The translations under genes and the position numbers were made by a program. The notes beneath the pieces were generated by a model. The model made no database searches and had not been told where the DNA came from. It saw nothing but the letters and a program-made list of their open reading frames with translations. A stretch of 64,000 bases of DNA. Origin: Elymus sibiricus (taxonomy: Eukaryota; Streptophyta; Magnoliopsida; Poales; Poaceae). Below are positions 1 to 9,249 of this stretch, one piece after another (the first letter of the stretch is position 1; the number at the start of each line of letters is the position of its first letter). The stretch spans positions 79,547,954 through 79,611,953 of the forward strand of contig CM077665.1 of NCBI GenBank assembly GCA_039707655.1, written 5' to 3'.

Positions 1-960
1 CTTTATACCACCTCACCCAAAACCCGCCGCTACTCCAACCAAAGAGACGAGTGGAAAGGCCTCGCCTTTCGCACCCCTGGGCGGCCCCCAGCACCGAGAC
101 CCAAGAGGTCGGCCAAAACTAGCCTTCATCGACCCGTCCTGCTGCATTGGGCGCGAGACGAGCTCGGTCCTGCTGCCAGGCACGATACGAGTTTGGTCCC
201 GTTGCACCAGGCGCGAGATGAGCGATGGACCGCAACTGGGAGAGGACCAGCCCTTTGACGAAGGTAGCGCCCAAACAACGAGGAGAGGCATCGAAGGCCG
301 AAACAGGCCGCTCACCGACGGGCCGACGCCGGAGATGTCTAGCCGCCACCGTGAGATGACCCAGACCACCGCCATGGGCCACCACCATGTCGTGGTAGCC
401 CAAATCCACGCCGGGAACCCCAAACTGCCCTCCAGCAGCAGCAGCGGCGTGCCGCCGAGGACGCAACCTGCCCCCGCACCACCACACTGCACCCGCTGAG
501 CCACTCCCGCCGCCAGCCAACAGTAGCAGGAGGCCCCTCAGCCTCGCCGGAGCACCACCCAGCCATGGCAGAGCGCCCTCCGGTCCATGCTGCCGCAGCC
601 CAAGCCGGCCGACAAGGGGATCTGGGCCGTCTCAGCGACACCAACCGCAGCAGGTAGCCGTCCCCGCCTCGCCAGCCACCCAACCACCGCGCAGCCGCCG
701 CCGCGCCTACGGCACGGCCGCCCGGGTCGCCGCTGCGCCGCCCCGTGCGAATGACGCATCCCTAACAAGTCTTCGCGCCCGCACTGCGAGCAACAGGGGA
801 GGGAGGCCAGGAGATCCCGCCGGCCTCCGCCGACACTGATCGGGCTTCGCCCGACGGTGGCGAGGAGGAGAGGACGTGGGGAAGAGGAGCGGTCCGACGG
901 TGGCTAGGGTTCACCCTGCCGCCCGCGGGAGCGGCTCGGGCGAGAGTTTTGATTAGGATT
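1..960. other. GC-rich unclassified segment with a ~30-bp tandem repeat
   Basis: This stretch is GC-rich and has open frames on both strands. None of the translations resembles a family I know, and the frames look like products of base composition. Positions 136-227 hold three imperfect tandem units of about 30 bp that share GTCCTGCTGC and GGCGCGAGA-type cores. It could be a LINE 5' region or gene fragments carried by the Helitron-like element whose end lies at 1668. No function is assigned. Confidence 0.35.
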
Positions 961-1117
961 CTTTCCTCTTCTTAGAATTTCTCAGCCTCTTAGCAAGTTT
1001 ATAGGGATAATCTTGCGTAGTGTGCAGAGAGGTTGGATCAGCATAAGCTGGAATAGGCAAAGGATGCAGTCGAGGCTCTCCTCTATTGATGCATCCTTTT
1101 TTCTGCACAAACTTAAG

Positions 1118-2259
1118 TCAAGTTCTATTCACACCACCAGTTCGTTCATCCTCCCACGCTCCATCGGTTTCCCGGTTTTCCGCCCCTTTCTGGTTTCATC
1201 AAATACAACTTTGGTAACTTAATAAACCAGATAAATCTATGGTACAGCAATAAATTCATAGTCCTGGCTGCATGCATTGTACTGATGCAAAAGCCAAGGG
1301 TCATCCTCCTTTTCGAAAGAAATATAAATCTATGGCATAGCAACAAATTCAGTATCCATAAATAAATTATTTTTATGGTAAAACCTGGTAGTGGTTAGAC
1401 ATTTCTTGGCAACCCAATAAATAGTAATAAATTCATGCCCGTAAGCAAATAAATATCAATGAATCTCTTATATTTGATAACTCAATAAAGCAGGTCAAGT
1501 ACGGGCACATAACTATTTTATTAGTTTCAGAAATGGTAGTAAATTTGCGCTTTATAACCAAAACATAATCTTATTACCTCTATTTGTTTTGCATCAAGAT
1601 TTTCGTATGATCCTCTTATTGTGTTAAAATATATCTGGACCCGTGGCAACGCACGGCCACATACCTAGTACATCTCTCCTTCTTGAAAAGAACGTAAGGT
1701 TCTATCGTCCACCTCGTCCTTCGTCCAATATTTCCCCTTCCCTCTTGTCTTTTATTAACTTACCAAATAAAATTATGTTTTCTTTGGCAAGACAATAAAT
1801 GATTAACAAATAAAATCCTAACATTTATGTAGATAGGTAAATCACGGGCATGATTTGATAAAGAATTATTTAAATAATCACACTAATATGAAAGGTAATC
1901 ACGGGCTAACATACGATAGAATATTTACACCCATTGCAACACCCGAGCAATTAAAAAGCACCTTAAAAAGTTACTTAAGGTTCGGTCGTCCATCCTTTTG
2001 CTGTCCTCCGTCCGCCCCACTCCCCATCCATTTTTGGTTTAGTCGATTTTTCTCACTGCTTTTTCCTGAAACCAACTCAACTGACGCACATTTTATTGAC
2101 TTGCCAAATAAAATAATATTTTCTTTGGTAAGTCAATTAATATTAATTAAGTTGCCATTTTGGTATGTAATCGCAATGTTAATAATAAAAATACCAGGTA
2201 AATCACGGTGATTGCATATAAAATATTTGTGCTCTGTTGCAACGCACGGAAAATTATCC
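1118..2259 (+). repeat. Three tandem units each ending in a Helitron-like 3' hairpin
   Basis: Three related units lie head to tail, roughly 1118-1668, 1669-1951 and 1952-2259. Each begins with a CT-rich stretch after AAGGTTC/AAGTTC and GTCCATCC-like sequence, has TTTTATTRACTTRCCAAATAAAAT in the middle (units 2 and 3), and ends near a GTTGCAACGCACGG-like hairpin. The hairpins are near 1641, 1931 and 2237. Units 2 and 3 are clearly homologous; unit 1 is more diverged. Confidence 0.55.
1641..1669 (+). mobile_element. Putative Helitron 3' terminus
   Basis: A short hairpin (CCGTG, six-base loop, CACGG at 1641-1656) is followed eight bases later by CTAG at 1665-1668 and a T at 1669. Helitrons end in a small hairpin followed by CTRR and insert 5' to a T, so all three features fit. 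The matching 5' TC end was not located. Confidence 0.5.
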
Positions 2260-2651
2260 GGTGTATACTCTTTTTTTTTTGCGGGTATCTAGTGTATACT
2301 CACACACATGGAACCAATTTGATATTATTAACAATTCACAATCATATTCCATCTCAGAGTAGAAACCAATTCGATTTTTCTTATTTGTTTGACAAAAATG
2401 ACTGGGTAGATTTTCATTGCAATTCGAGAATGAGTTCAAGCTACTTGGGACGTTAGGTCCCTAAAACGAAAGAAAACTACGATAGATAGGATAACAATTG
2501 GGCATGAGTGCATGACACAACTGCGCATCATGCACCAATCAAATTAACATCGACGAGACGACGACGGTGCCTTTCAGTTTGGCTCAAGACTGATGAGTGA
2601 CTTGTGTTGTCCTCCTGCCTTTAAGTGTCGGGAGTACCATTGTAGGATGAC
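2260..2651. other. Gene-flanking DNA downstream of the zinc-finger gene
   Basis: This AT-rich interval separates the Helitron-like array from the stop codon of the minus-strand zinc-finger gene. It should hold that gene's 3' UTR. I see no further gene or element in it. Confidence 0.4.
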
Positions 2652-3688
2652 TTATCCAAGTAGGATCTTTTTATTAAGTTTGCTGTGGTAGCTCATGTGG
2701 CCACCATATGCTTGTGATGTGGTGAACCTGATGTTACACTGCTTACATGTGTAGTCATCCAATCTTAGTCGAGCCGCTGTTGAGATGGCACAGGGTGCAG
2801 GATTCTGTTGAAACATAACACTTAGGCCACCCATCATCGTTTGCTTCATCGCCATTTGTCCGTGGGTATATTGTGGGACTGTACAAGGTGTCTGGTTAAC
2901 AAGTGGTAGGACGCCACAAAGTTCTTCATATGATGATGGCCCTAGGATTGTATATGGCTTCTGCTCCTGCACATAGTTGGATACGAAAGAAAGTGTCAAA
3001 AATAGTAGGATGTGAAAGACAGTTGGGTTTACACCTACTATAGAAAAAAGAAAGCAATGGTAGCGAGTTTACCCCGGAGACTAGCCAATCAGGATACCGC
3101 AAGAACGGAGAGATATTGAAAACTCCACTAGAGTTAAGGTCGGCATCCATGATGGCAAGCGGACTTCCTTGGATCTCGGAATGGGTCTCCATGGTATAGA
3201 TCTATATTATCAAAACAGGCAAAGCAAAAGTATTTAGTTACTCACCAGGGAATGCATGCATGAACATGATGTTGTGCTTACTATGTATAACACCAAAGTA
3301 TCTCTCAAAAAAATATAACACCAAAGGATGGACTAACCGTGAAGTTGTCCATGAATGGACTAATGGTGAAGTCGTCCATGAATGGACTTGTGCTATCCGG
3401 TGGTGCAACAAGAACGGAGCTGGACGAGAGTGCTGGTGGAAGAGGCGCAAGTCCATTCGTGGAGTCTTCATCGAACGGAAACATGGACTCTCCGGGCTCT
3501 GGGTTTACGGACATACTATTCATATCTAGAGTTGAAATTGGCATTGGGTTCATCTTCTGGAACTCTTCCAACGTTGGCATCACGGTTGTACCTCTAAGCA
3601 CTTCATGCAACGGGGAAACGTACGAAATGTAGTCCTCGTCACTTGTGAAACATCCTGTATCCCTGGTCAGAGAACCATTTGGATCCAT
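2652..3688 (-). CDS. Single C2H2 (Q-type) zinc-finger protein, three exons
   Basis: Likely nuclear DNA-binding protein, and the only convincing host gene here. Exon 1 is 3688-3338, exon 2 is 3201-3073 and exon 3 is 2966-2652, giving about 264 residues. Both introns are short (136 and 106 bp), have GT/AG ends (GTTAGT and GTAAAC donors, ATATAG and TGTGCAG acceptors) and are phase 0. The one finger, near residues 228-250, reads CKQC...SQAYGGHMSYH. It fits CX2CX12HX3H with a plant QALGGH helix altered to QAYGGH. Exon 1 is rich in acidic, Ser and Pro residues and ends in a repeated SPFMDxFT motif. The start is the first ATG of exon 1, about 110 bp below a TATA box. A GTGAGT in intron 1 (near 3242) could be an alternative donor, so the exon 1-2 junction is less certain than the rest. 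No orthologue is recognised. Confidence 0.72.
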
Positions 3689-3794
3689 GGAAAGCTAATC
3701 TAATATGAGAATGATAAAGTTCTGTGTGTGTGTGTGTTTCTTTCTTTGTAGAAGAAGAAGCGTATGTAGGTGGTTTCTGAAGCAGCGTATGGGG

Positions 3795-3805
3795 CTCTTT
3801 ATAGC
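3795..3805 (-). promoter_or_regulatory. TATA box of the zinc-finger gene
   Basis: On the minus strand GCTATAAAGAG lies about 110 bp upstream of the ATG at 3688. This predicts transcription starting near 3770 and a 5' UTR of about 80 bases, which contains a short (GT)n run and a purine-rich stretch. Confidence 0.55.
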
Positions 3806-3839
3806 AATCAGGTTGAAACAGAAACTTGTTTTTCCATGC

Positions 3840-4320
3840 GGTCGGATTAATTACCCGTATCTATAATATATTATCGACATTATATGGTTACAATCTAGAA
3901 GATACGATTCACACAGGTGTAAAACTATTTTGCTAACGTAAATCTTTTTGATTTATGTATTGAAAAAAGATCAACCGTTACGTATAATGTGAAAAAACAA
4001 AGTACACCACCCTTGTACAATTTGACATTGCACGTGCTACGTCTAAACACATTATATGTAGTCATACTGGGGGTGGCCCGTGGCCCATCTTTCTCTTCAC
4101 GTGCTCACGGCGGATGGAATCAAATCAGGCAAGTATCTACATGCGTCACTGATATTTGGCAAGATGATAAATAGGGATACCGGCGGTCCATCAAACCGGT
4201 AACTGAAAATTTGGAAGATCTCAGCCATTATTTATTAGCCTTCGGGCTTGCATCCAATAGTTGACATTTGCTTTCTCGATTTTCATTTTTTTTTTTTGGA
4301 GTCTTTCTCGATTTTCAAAT
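3840..4320. other. Upstream flank of the zinc-finger gene, no gene seen
   Basis: AT-rich DNA between the promoter and the Mutator-type element. Short open frames occur on both strands but none resembles a protein. It may contain regulatory sequence for the zinc-finger gene. Confidence 0.35.
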
Positions 4321-4329
4321 GCCTTCGGC

Positions 4330-5281
4330 GGGAGCAACTAATTAGCGAGTACTCCCTGGTAAGCCTGCCAGCGATCACTCCCACGCGCCGCCACTTGGCG
4401 CGTTCTCAGCCGCCGTCACGTGTCGCGCTCTGAGCGTTTCCTTCGGATTTTGTTTTTTTATTTTATTTTTTCGCACGCGTTTTCGGCTTTTTATAGTGGT
4501 TTTTTCCGGGGTTTTTTGGTGTTCCGGTTTCCCACCGGTCTTCCTTAGCTTTTGGACGAAAAAAAATTTCAAAAAAAAATTCCGCGAAAAAAACGGTTTT
4601 TTTTGCGAGAGGCACGGTTTTGTCTTCACCCGTGCCTCTCGGAAAGGGAAAAAAATACGCATTTTTTTTTTGCGAGAGGCACGGTTTTGCTTTCGCGAGA
4701 GGCACGCCCGTGCCTCTCACAAAGGGAAAAAATACGCGTTTTCTGCTCTCTTTTTTTTCCGCGAGAGGCACGGTTTTGCTTCCGCGAGAGGCACGATTTT
4801 GCCTTCGCGAGAGGCACGGCCGTGCCTCTCGGAAAGGAAAAAAAACGTGTTTTCTGCTCTCTCTTTTTTTCCGCGAGAGGCACGGTTTTGCTTCTGCGAG
4901 AGGCACGGTTTTGCCTTCGCGAGAGGCACGGCCGTGCCTCTCGAAAAGGGAAAAAAACGTGTTTTCTGTTTTTTTTCTATCGCACGAGGCACGGTTTTTT
5001 CCTGGTTTTTTGTCCGGTTTTTTTCGTGAAAAAAAAGTTCGTCAAAACCTATCAACATGGGATCTAGTTTTAAAGATCTCGACGTGAGAAATCCAACGGT
5101 GAAAACGGTTCGAGATTTGGATGCACGGTTTAGAAGATAAAACGTTTTGAAAATACGGATATACGAAAAAAGGGAAAACTCCCAGGTTGCGACAAGTGGC
5201 ACGCATGCAGTGCGGCACTTGTCGCAAACTGAGGAGGTGGAAGTGATCGTTGAAAGGTGTACTCGCTAACTAGTGATCTCG
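4330..5281. mobile_element. Non-autonomous Mutator-type element, copy 1
   Basis: A perfect 9-bp duplication GCCTTCGGC (4321-4329 and 5282-5290) flanks the element; 9 bp is the Mutator signature. The ends are inverted: ACTAATTAGCGAGTACTCC (4337-4355) pairs with 5256-5274 at 17 of 19 positions. There is no transposase. The core is a minisatellite. Near the right end, TTGCGACAAGTG (5187-5198) and CACTTGTCGCAA (5216-5227) form a perfect inverted repeat. Long frames inside are artefacts of the repeats. Confidence 0.75.
4600..4985. repeat. Minisatellite with GCGAGAGGCACGG units and palindromes
   Basis: Units built on GCGAGAGGCACGGTTTTGC alternate with their inverse, GTGCCTCTCG. Where direct and inverted units abut they form perfect 22-bp palindromes at 4809-4830 and 4921-4942. 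Poly-T and poly-A tracts separate the units. Confidence 0.85.
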
Positions 5282-5290
5282 GCCTTCGGC

Positions 5291-6090
5291 TGGCTGTGGG
5301 TTGATATTGGGCTGTCCAATATGGGCCTTATCTTACAACGTGTTAAAGACCCTATTTGACGACGTTCCCTGTGTCAAAATGCTTGACCCTTTGCGGCCGG
5401 CACATTTAGCAGCAAGTGAATCCTGGTCTTACCTGCTTTGGAAATCTTCTGGAAGGTCCTTGTTCGGTTCAGCTCCGGATTTTTAGGTTTCCATTATCTG
5501 TTTGTTTTTTCTTTTTCAGTTTTCCTTTGGTTTTTATTTTCTTTTTTCTCTGTTCAAGTGTAATTTTCTCATTAATTTTAAATATTTGCCTTAAATAAAA
5601 ATATTTATGTTTTTAAAAATTGATTGCATTTATATGTTTGTGTGATAGCAAAATGTTCATTTTTTTCAAAAAAATGTTTCATGTTTTGTGAAAGTCTTTG
5701 TGTTTTCCTTAAAAATACCCCCATTTCGAAAAAATCATATTTTTTGAAAAATTGCTCAAGTTTTCCAAAAACACTTATGTTCGCATTTCCAGAATAATTC
5801 ATATTTTCAAAAAATATTTGTGTTCTCAGTAAATATTTTGTATTATATCTTATTTATATTAAAATCAGTTCCAAAATATAAAAGAAATGAAAAATAAAAT
5901 AAAAAATGTATCAGACAACTAAACAGAGAACCAAAAGTGAAAATGGGCAATGCACAACATGTTGAGGAAGAGCACTCGCTACGATGACGAAAAATAGGTC
6001 GGCCCAGAACGCACAAGCGTGCGCATTTACCACGCATCTTGACGCAATATGTGTTCAATAGGAGCTCCCTATCTAGTCCTAAACACATTT
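5291..6090. other. AT-rich non-coding DNA
   Basis: Dominated by T- and A-rich words such as TTTTCAAAAAA and GTTTTTTCTTTTTC. The same style of sequence recurs at 28.68-29.28 and 31.23-32.33 kb. No gene or element end was found. Confidence 0.4.
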
Positions 6091-6201
6091 CTAACGAGAC
6101 CACAACCTAAAGGCTGTGGACCAAATCCGAACAGGAGACAACCTGCTTGGAGGACACCTCAAGGCTTCGAACGCCCTTCGGGCTAAATCGGAAGTGTGCA
6201 A
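6060..6201 (-). pseudogene. 3' piece of a LINE, separated by the Copia insertion
   Basis: Continuous across the Copia target site with 12483 onward: the minus-strand frame runs from near 12500 across the TGCAA site into this piece. It is the part of the LINE furthest downstream that I can recognise. The 3' boundary is not defined. Confidence 0.4.
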
Positions 6202-6940
6202 TGTTGGAAATATGAGCAATTTACCATATGATTTTATTAATAAGAAAAATAAATAAAACATCCTGGAAAACATGACTATTATAGTAGAGATGAAACAAGT
6301 CATGTCATCTAACAGTAAGAGGGCAAATAGCATGCGCACATGTGAAGGAGAGCATAACATATATGGAACAGAGGCTAGTGCAAGAAAAACTAGAGCAGGA
6401 AACTGAAGCATGTACGTAAACAGAGAGAACACGAGGACGTACGGAACAGTGGCAGAAGCCCCGGTCTTGGGGTCGGTGTCGTCACCAGCCATGTCGTCGA
6501 AGAGGTCGTCGACGTCGGGGAAGAGTCGTCGGTATTCGGAGCGTCCGTGATGAACCGGTCAGTAGTCGCGCAGAGCGCTCCCCAAAAACCCTATCACCCT
6601 TCTCCCGTACAGGACTCAAAGAGGTGCGGTTTCGGAGACATCGGCTCGGCTCATTCCCGCAACCCGCGGCGCGTCGTGACGAGGCGTGGCGTGGCGTGGC
6701 GTGGCGAGGCGGGCGGCGGAGGAGGAGCGCGCGTGGATGTCCCTCTTGTTCTCATCCTCATACATGTGGGGAAAGAACCTCCCTTATAAAGAGGTCCAAC
6801 TCCCTCTAAACTAGCAATGTGGGACTAAACTTTAGTTCCACCTCTTGCCTTGCACGAATGGGCTGCGTGGGCCTCTAGGATTTATTAGGAATTTCTGAAA
6901 CTGCTATTGGGCTTGGCCCATAATAGACAAAATTCCAGCA
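6202..6940 (-). repeat. 3' LTR of Copia 1, with a promoter deletion
   Basis: At 739 bp it is 264 bp shorter than its partner. The main loss corresponds to 11930-12179 of the 5' LTR, which contains that LTR's best TATA box. Smaller differences are an ~18-bp indel in a GTCGTCG-rich stretch and a GTGGC repeat count change. Confidence 0.9.
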
Positions 6941-6950
6941 ATCCCCCACC
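6941..6950 (-). promoter_or_regulatory. Polypurine tract of Copia 1
   Basis: On the minus strand GGTGGGGGAT directly precedes the 3' LTR. This is the expected place and composition for the primer of plus-strand synthesis. Confidence 0.65.
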
Positions 6951-7500
6951 AGATCCCAGAGGCACACAAAATTTGCCTTTTGGTTCTAAAACACTGTTTT
7001 ATATACCGGTACTGCAGTGGAGACTGTTAAGTTGAACTTCCACCTAGAACTCTATGCTGCACTAGTAAGCAACTTGAACAGTGGACTGGGCCTTGAACTG
7101 CAAGTTTTCTGCGAATCTAGCTACACACAAAGCCTTGACCGATACTGGGCTACCGTGGGTCTTCCCCGCGGGTGGAGCTTATGCGTCATACTCCGAGACC
7201 TTTCATGAGTTTACTAGAGAGAACCCTACTCTCATAGATTGCGACGTTTAACAATCAGACTCATATAGGTGTGTTCTTCAAAAGATGTTCTGCAGGACAA
7301 CATCTCTGCTTCAATGAGCCACTTAGAACACATTAAGATATATATCAACCTGCCATGCAGATTTAGGAGAGTATTGCATCTTCATGGAGTGGTATTGTTA
7401 ATAGTAAGGATACTCTCCTCTCAGTTGACCAACAGCTTGTCTTCCACATCTAATTCACGGGATCTCCGATCACAAAGAATAGGTTACCACTGTGAACAAC
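6951..7500 (-). other. Copia 1 sequence between pol and the 3' LTR
   Basis: Non-coding 3' untranslated part of the element, between the RNase H stop and the polypurine tract. No extra reading frame is convincing. Confidence 0.5.
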
Positions 7501-9249
7501 TCATATTGTGGGTCTCATACCCATCTCCCTCGATGCATTATCTATCACATTACGTGATAGACCCTTAGTAAAAGGATCTGCCAGATTTTTAGACGTTTGG
7601 ATATAATCCAATGCAATGACTCCGGAGTTTCTCATTTTTCTGACAGACTTTAACCTTCTCTGAACGTGTCTTGATGACTTCATGTTATCCTTTGAGATGC
7701 TCACTTTCGTGATCACAGTTTGATTGTCGCAGTTCATAAGGATACCCGGTACAGGTTTTTCAACAACCGGTAAGTCATTCAAGAGCCGACGAAGCCAATC
7801 TGCTTCAACCGTAGCTGTATCTAGTGCTGTGAGTTCTGCTTCCATTGTTGACCTCGTTAAGATGGTCTGCTTGCAAGACTTCCAAGAAACAGCGCCACCT
7901 CCATGAGTGAATACATATCCGCTCGTGGCCTTTATCTCATCAGCATCAGAGATCCAGTTTGAATCACTATATCCTTCAAGCACCTTTGGGTGCCCAGTGT
8001 AGTGAATTCCATAATTCGCAGTGCCTTTCAAATAGCGCAAAACTCTCTCTAGAGCTTTCCAATGCACATCTCCTGGTTTTGAGACAAACCGGCTCAGTTT
8101 GCTAACAGCAAAAGAGATGTCAGGTCTAGTAGCACTGGTTAAATACATAAGCGAGCCAATAATCTGAGAATATTTCAATTGATCTCTAGCAATTCTTCGA
8201 TTCTTTCGAAGCAACACACTAGCATCATATGGTGTTGGAGAGGGCTTGCAGTCACTATAGCCAAAGCGACTCAAGATCTTTTCCACATAGTGAGATTGAA
8301 GTAATGTAATCCCACCGTCATCGTCTCTCAACAACTTGATGTTCAGAATGACATCAGCCACTCCTAAATCCTTCATTTCAAAGCAACGAGATAGGAAATC
8401 CTTGACCTCCTTAATAACCTTCAGATTTGTTCCGAAAATCAGTATGTCATCAACATACAAGCAAAGGATAACTCCCTCGCCCCCACCATGGCGATAGTAC
8501 ACACATTTATCAGCTTCGTTTACAACAAAGCCTGCGGCTATTAAAGTTCTTTCAAACTTCTCATGCCACTGCTTGGGTGCTTGCTTAAGTCCATACAAAG
8601 ACTTCAGCAACTTGCACACTTTCCCTTCCTGACCATGTACTACAAACCCATCTGGTTGTTCCATATAAATTTCCTCTTCTAACTCTCCATTTAGGAAAGC
8701 AGTCTTAACATCCATTTGATGAACGAGAAGACCATGTGAGGCAGCAAGTGAAAGTAGTACTCGAATAGTGGTTAGTCGAGCCACAGGTGAGTAAGTATCA
8801 AAGAAGTCTTCACCTTCCTTTTGGGTATAACCCTTAGCCACGAGCCGAGCCTTGTACTTCTCAATAGTACCATCAGGCCTAAGTTTCTTCTTGAACACCC
8901 ATTTGCACCCTATAGGTTTGCACCCATAAGGTCGATCAGTTATCTCCCAAGTTTCATTTGCCAAGATGGAATCCATCTCACTACGGACCGCTTCCTTCCA
9001 GTAGTCAGCATCTTCAGAAGCATAGGCCTCTGAAATAGAACTGGGAGTGTCATCTATGAGATACACAAGAAAATCATCACCAAAAGACTTTGCAGTCCTC
9101 TGTCTCTTGCTCCTAGTAGGAACTTCATTGTTCTCCTCCACAGGATTTCCAAAGTGTTCCATCGAAATGGTAGGTTCAGTAATTGTAACTGGTTCCTGAG
9201 TCGATGAACTAGGCATCTCCTGATTAGATGAGGTAGCCATATCCTTCAT
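7501..9249 (-). CDS. Copia 1 reverse transcriptase-RNase H (582 aa, frame-shifted from gag-int)
   Basis: Copies element RNA into DNA and degrades the template. The catalytic YVDDILIFG lies near residue 263. Upstream are the Copia signatures [13 protein letters not shown] and [12 protein letters not shown]. RNase H follows with YSDSNW, ATSGYVF and a C-terminal [14 protein letters not shown], and the frame ends with the usual SRNVID-type tail. The first ATG overlaps the stop of the upstream frame by four bases (ATGA). In Copia these domains belong to one polyprotein, so this is the downstream half after a one-base shift near 9266-9274. The domain itself has no stop codon. Confidence 0.9.
   Translation of the reverse strand: MKDMATSSNQEMPSSSTQEPVTITEPTISMEHFGNPVEENNEVPTRSKRQRTAKSFGDDFLVYLIDDTPSSISEAYASEDADYWKEAVRSEMDSILANETWEITDRPYGCKPIGCKWVFKKKLRPDGTIEKYKARLVAKGYTQKEGEDFFDTYSPVARLTTIRVLLSLAASHGLLVHQMDVKTAFLNGELEEEIYMEQPDGFVVHGQEGKVCKLLKSLYGLKQAPKQWHEKFERTLIAAGFVVNEADKCVYYRHGGGEGVILCLYVDDILIFGTNLKVIKEVKDFLSRCFEMKDLGVADVILNIKLLRDDDGGITLLQSHYVEKILSRFGYSDCKPSPTPYDASVLLRKNRRIARDQLKYSQIIGSLMYLTSATRPDISFAVSKLSRFVSKPGDVHWKALERVLRYLKGTANYGIHYTGHPKVLEGYSDSNWISDADEIKATSGYVFTHGGGAVSWKSCKQTILTRSTMEAELTALDTATVEADWLRRLLNDLPVVEKPVPGILMNCDNQTVITKVSISKDNMKSSRHVQRRLKSVRKMRNSGVIALDYIQTSKNLADPFTKGLSRNVIDNASREMGMRPTI

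Noticed and set aside
13..683. Overlapping frames of 77-163 codons at the window start
   Set aside because: GC-rich DNA gives long frames on both strands; no motif, no conserved pattern, and they conflict with each other.
4375..5202. Seven overlapping frames of 85-177 codons
   Set aside because: All are translations of the GCGAGAGGCACGG minisatellite in different frames.
6091..6492. 133-codon frame starting MAGDD
   Set aside because: It is the LTR-borne gag start repeated in the 3' LTR, running into LINE flank; not a separate gene.
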